A DNA stretch of 64,000 bases, taken from NCBI RefSeq assembly GCF_014905175.1, contig NC_057792.1, forward strand, positions 5,456,001 through 5,520,000, written 5' to 3'. This stretch comes from Aphidius gifuensis. Lineage: Eukaryota > Arthropoda > Insecta > Hymenoptera > Braconidae. Under the pieces are notes generated by a model. That model was given only the letters and a program-made list of their open reading frames with translations. It was not told where the DNA came from and searched no databases. The position numbers and the translations under genes are program-made. Shown in pieces: positions 62,201 to 64,000 of the stretch. Position 1 is the first letter of the stretch. The number at the start of each line of letters is the position of its first letter.

Positions 62201-63911
62201 CCAAAAATAAATCCACCAACCAACCAACAACACTTATGATTATTAAATTAAAAAAATATTAAAAAACAAAATTTCATATATTTAAATTGCAATTTTAAAC
62301 TTATAATTTTTTTTTTTTTAACAGACAATAAACAGTTCAACTTAATATTTATTGTGTGTAAAATATAATTTCCATTGTTAATATAATAAAAAAAATTGAT
62401 TGACTTATGATCGATCAATTTGTCTTGAAGGTTGGGTCTTTGATAAATTAAAAAAAAAAGACAATTCATGATTGAGTTAAATATAAAATATAATTACACA
62501 ACAAATATATGTCGAGATAATGTTTTTTTCTTTTTATTTGTGTGGGTTGAGGACCGTGAATGATCAGATTATATATTGGATCTACTTATATGGACCTAGA
62601 CCTCGGATATTATATCATCAAGGATTTTGACAAGTACCCCACGCTTTATCAACAATTCAACTTTGTTAAATTAAATATATATTTTTAATTATCAAATTGA
62701 CACTAATTATTGTTTAATAAATTGTATTTTTTTTTCGTTTTTAATTTTAAACTTACCAGGCATCATCATCATGATTAAATCACTACTATTTAGTTATTCG
62801 AAATTATATTGAGTGTTAATTTTTAGAAATTATTTTAAACACTTGTTTTTCTTAATTTTTTTTATGATCACAAGTGTCATTGAGACACAGGAAATAACAC
62901 ATGAAATAATGACTAAGAAACAACATGAAATCTTGATGTAATAAATTTAAAAAAATAAATAAATTCCAACTTGATAATTTGTTTATAAAATAATGTTAGA
63001 AAAAAAACACTAATTAGTAAAACTATTCGAAATTTTTTAGTGGAAATTTAATAATTCAACAAGTTGTAAGAACAACACAAAAGTGACTGTATGTTTAAAA
63101 CCAAGTTTACTTTTCAATTGAGTATTAAAACTAAGTTCCATGACGTCATCGACAATTTCCAATCCTGGAAGCTGTAAATGGACGTCAATTGAGAATTAAA
63201 ATTCAACAAAAAAAAATTAAACAATTGTTTTTCTTTCAACTTATTTTAGAGTTATAATAATTATATTTTTTATTTTTAATATTATTAATGAATTAATTAT
63301 TTAAATAAAAGTATTTTATGTATTTAAATATTGCTAATATTACAATGGAATAAATTAGAAAATTTAAAATAATTGACAAAAGTTTTTTTAATTATTGTCA
63401 TGAATAATTCTTTGTAAAATTGTCAAGTAATATTTTTATTATCATTGTTTATATCCTTTTTTTTAAATAAAAAAGGTGTGAATGTTAACAGGTGGATCAA
63501 TGCCAATGTTAAAAAAAAATAAATACTTAAACAAATGTCATAGAAAAATAAATTTATCCATCATCTAAAAATAGAACAAATAAGTATTTACGAATCATTC
63601 ATGATGCAACTTTAAATAATTGAGTTTATTGACCTTTAATGTTTTGTTTTTTTTTTTAGTTTTTAATGTATTTTAATAGATTATTATTGTTTATCTATTA
63701 TTAATTAATAAAAGTGTTGATTGATTATAAAAAAAGAAACAACAAGTAAGGAGAGAATTAAAAAAATTAAGTGTTAAAAATTTATTTTAATTTTGTTTGT
63801 TTGTTTTTTTTTGGAGAACTTACATCCAGGTGCTTCAGCTTTTTTTGAAGTAATACGATAGGGTTGATAAACAGCCCCACGATGTACTTTACCATACATA
63901 CTTCTATCCAT
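53267..63911 (-). CDS. Pax: Paxillin, LD-motif and LIM-domain focal adhesion scaffold
   Basis: Common minus-strand exons: 60349-60186, 57191-57020, 56780-56672, 56584-56404, 55700-55185 and 55107-54877, then either 53605-53485 plus 53412-53267 or the alternative 54733-54611. With the first exon at 60877-60772 the long form is about 581 aa. LD motifs are readable: LDALLADLQ (LD1), SELDTLLQDLSNARYN (LD2), VDYLLEELSTAVPN (LD3), ATKELDDLMASLSEFK (LD4) and QLDSMLGNLQADMSRQG (LD5). Four LIM domains follow: CSACEKPIVGQVITALGKTW, the second starting CAYCNGPIL, the third CGGCNRAIMENYISALNSQW and the last CAGCHKPITGRCITAMF, ending YCHGCFEKLFG. Paxillin binds FAK, vinculin and GIT/PIX at integrin adhesions. 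Four candidate first exons are listed separately. Confidence 0.95.
54611..54733 (-). CDS. Pax: Alternative terminal exon of paxillin (short isoform)
   Basis: Exon with acceptor TTTTATTTTAG and in-frame stop at 54611-54613. It replaces the second half of LIM3 and all of LIM4: DCKNPVSGKSFYAMEGKPVC, then QKCVGVDDDDDEGEEEATEA. It starts DCK where the distal exon 53605 starts DCR, and both use phase 0 after ...DCFVCR. The Cys residues needed to finish a LIM zinc finger (C-x2-C spacing) are present, so a three-LIM protein of about 533 aa with an acidic tail is expected. Confidence 0.8.
   Translation of the reverse strand, partial: DCKNPVSGKSFYAMEGKPVCQKCVGVDDDDDEGEEEATEA
55819..55854 (-). CDS. Pax: Candidate 36-nt in-frame cassette exon of paxillin
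   Basis: Acceptor GAGAGTTTAG and donor AAG|GTTTAG bound 12 codons, FSQSWKLTETRK. Upstream exon (ending LSEFK) and downstream exon (beginning INGST) are both phase 0, so inclusion keeps the frame. It lies in a GC-richer patch of an A/T-rich intron. Confidence 0.45.
57192..60185 (-). other. Paxillin 3-kb intron
   Basis: The largest interval downstream of the LD1 exon. It contains the dispersed repeat at 58478-58868 and otherwise long A/T-rich sequence; the short ORFs at about 59019-59551 are low-complexity or lack splice support. Confidence 0.5.
58478..58868. repeat. Dispersed ~0.4-kb repeat, copy in paxillin intron
   Basis: Inverted partner of 33940-34345 (CEP131 intron 3). Contains CATTTCATACAATATTTGAA, ATTGTGTCATTACAATAAAA, ATTTATCGTATGATATACTG and TATTTATCAGGAAT. 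No ORF or clear terminal repeats seen. Confidence 0.75.
60772..60877 (-). CDS. Pax: Paxillin first exon D (complete LD1)
   Basis: Starts ATG at 60877, MIMEENNSETVNIIKNKINK, then QLLKKFEESPEVLSL, ending in phase 1. Joined to 60349 it restores SLDALLADLQ, the canonical LD1 sequence. A palindromic TATA sequence, TTATATAAA at 60978-60986, lies about 100 bp upstream. Confidence 0.75.
60978..60986 (-). promoter_or_regulatory. Palindromic TATA element
   Basis: TTATATAAA can serve as a TATA box on either strand, flanked by GC-rich sequence (GCCGGC). It is correctly placed for paxillin first exon D on the minus strand. Confidence 0.5.
61421..61514 (-). CDS. Pax: Paxillin candidate first exon C
   Basis: ATG at 61514 encodes MNISRATSPIVPIISNRLKT then IQKHEPWEDHI, ending in phase 1 at a perfect GTGAGT donor. 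Joining to 60349 gives HINALLADLQ, so LD1's aspartate becomes asparagine. It could alternatively be the start of another gene, but no other phase-1 acceptor exon is visible. Confidence 0.5.
61515..63823 (-). other. Upstream introns/promoters of paxillin
   Basis: Besides the MMMMP exon, this 2.3-kb interval shows only A/T-rich sequence with GC-richer patches near 62140-62220, 62545-62660 and 63135-63200 (CATGACGTCATCG, a CRE palindrome, near 63140). These may be promoters of the alternative first exons. No other gene recognised. Confidence 0.45.
62757..62772 (-). CDS. Pax: Paxillin candidate first exon B (MMMMP)
   Basis: Four ATG codons and CCT, then G|GTAAGT. In phase 1 it yields MMMMPDALLADLQ, close to the short N-terminus before LD1 in vertebrate paxillin. 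A small coding contribution, so confidence rests on the perfect donor and matching phase. Confidence 0.5.
63824..63911 (-). CDS. Pax: Paxillin candidate first exon A (or unrelated gene start)
   Basis: ATG at 63911 encodes MDRSMYGKVHRGAVYQPYRI, then TSKKAEAPG, ending in phase 1 at GTAAGT. Joining to 60349 gives GYALLADLQ, changing the LD1 aspartate to tyrosine. The promoter would lie beyond the right edge. A separate gene cannot be excluded. Confidence 0.5.
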
Positions 63912-64000
63912 ATTTAAAAATTCAAAATTAAATTTAAAAAAAAATCTAAAACTATCACTAAAATGAGACACTTGTTTTTATTTTTTTTTATAATAAAAAT

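Overview
The window is AT-rich eukaryotic nuclear DNA, most likely from an insect and probably a small hymenopteran such as a parasitoid wasp. The evidence is the set of animal genes (TSPO, Atg1/ULK, CLUH, METTL16, DRG1, CEP131, SF3B1, TOM22, RNF34, XBP1, paxillin), mostly short GT-AG introns, strong A/T bias at third codon positions, and abundant homopolymer A/T tracts. The XBP1 message carries a 23-nt IRE1 intron. The species assignment is inference. I saw no rRNA, tRNA, CRISPR array, prokaryotic operon or autonomous transposase gene.

Layout from left to right: the 3' part of TSPO (+, to 523); Atg1/ULK (-, 915-3535) head-to-head with RPC9/CRCP (+, 4482-5020); DENR (-, 5184-6083) head-to-head with clueless/CLUH (+, 6854-12460); METTL16 (-, 14013-15867). 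A lineage-specific block follows (about 16.0-23.3 kb). It holds two arms of an inverted duplication (17044-17731 and 22626-23290), decayed duplicated exons, a foldback repeat, an unrecognised five-exon gene encoding about 254 aa (18792-20358), and a diverged tandem duplication (about 21.15-21.81 kb). Next come two minus-strand cell-surface or secreted genes: a seven-FN3 protein that looks like the ectodomain of a class III receptor tyrosine phosphatase without membrane or catalytic parts (23369-25811), and a 13-exon Ig-like type I membrane protein (26176-29861). DRG1 (+, 30473-32219), CEP131/dilatory (-, 32471-35603) and SF3B1 (+, 36331-42179) follow. A 2.9-kb composite repeat (palindrome array, 124-bp tandem array, palindrome array; 42548-45440) separates SF3B1 from TOM22 (+, 45847-46685). 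RNF34-like E3 ligase (-, 47359-49034) is head-to-head with XBP1 (+, 50551-52225), and paxillin (-, 53267-63911) fills the right end.

The most interesting material is in the RNA-level architecture of the conserved genes. SF3B1 intron 4 contains two exon-like islands that would introduce stop codons, the second followed by a long imperfect hairpin; this resembles the decoy-exon arrangement described for the same intron in human SF3B1. Paxillin has four candidate first exons, all ending in phase 1 and all able to join the same LD1 exon, plus a candidate 36-nt in-frame cassette exon and two alternative terminal exons that give either four LIM domains or a truncated third LIM with an acidic tail. 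XBP1 has a fully legible pair of IRE1 hairpins, and its frame-shifted product is open to the end.

Functionally the genes are a housekeeping mixture: autophagy and mitochondrial quality (Atg1, CLUH, TOM22, TSPO), RNA processing and translation (RPC9, DENR, METTL16, DRG1, SF3B1), stress signalling (XBP1), ubiquitination (RNF34), cilium/centrosome (CEP131) and adhesion (paxillin, FN3 and Ig proteins). They do not form one pathway. Several neighbours share head-to-head promoter regions of about 0.6-1.5 kb. Exon borders were read by eye from splice consensus, reading-frame continuity and family similarity; nothing was computed or searched.
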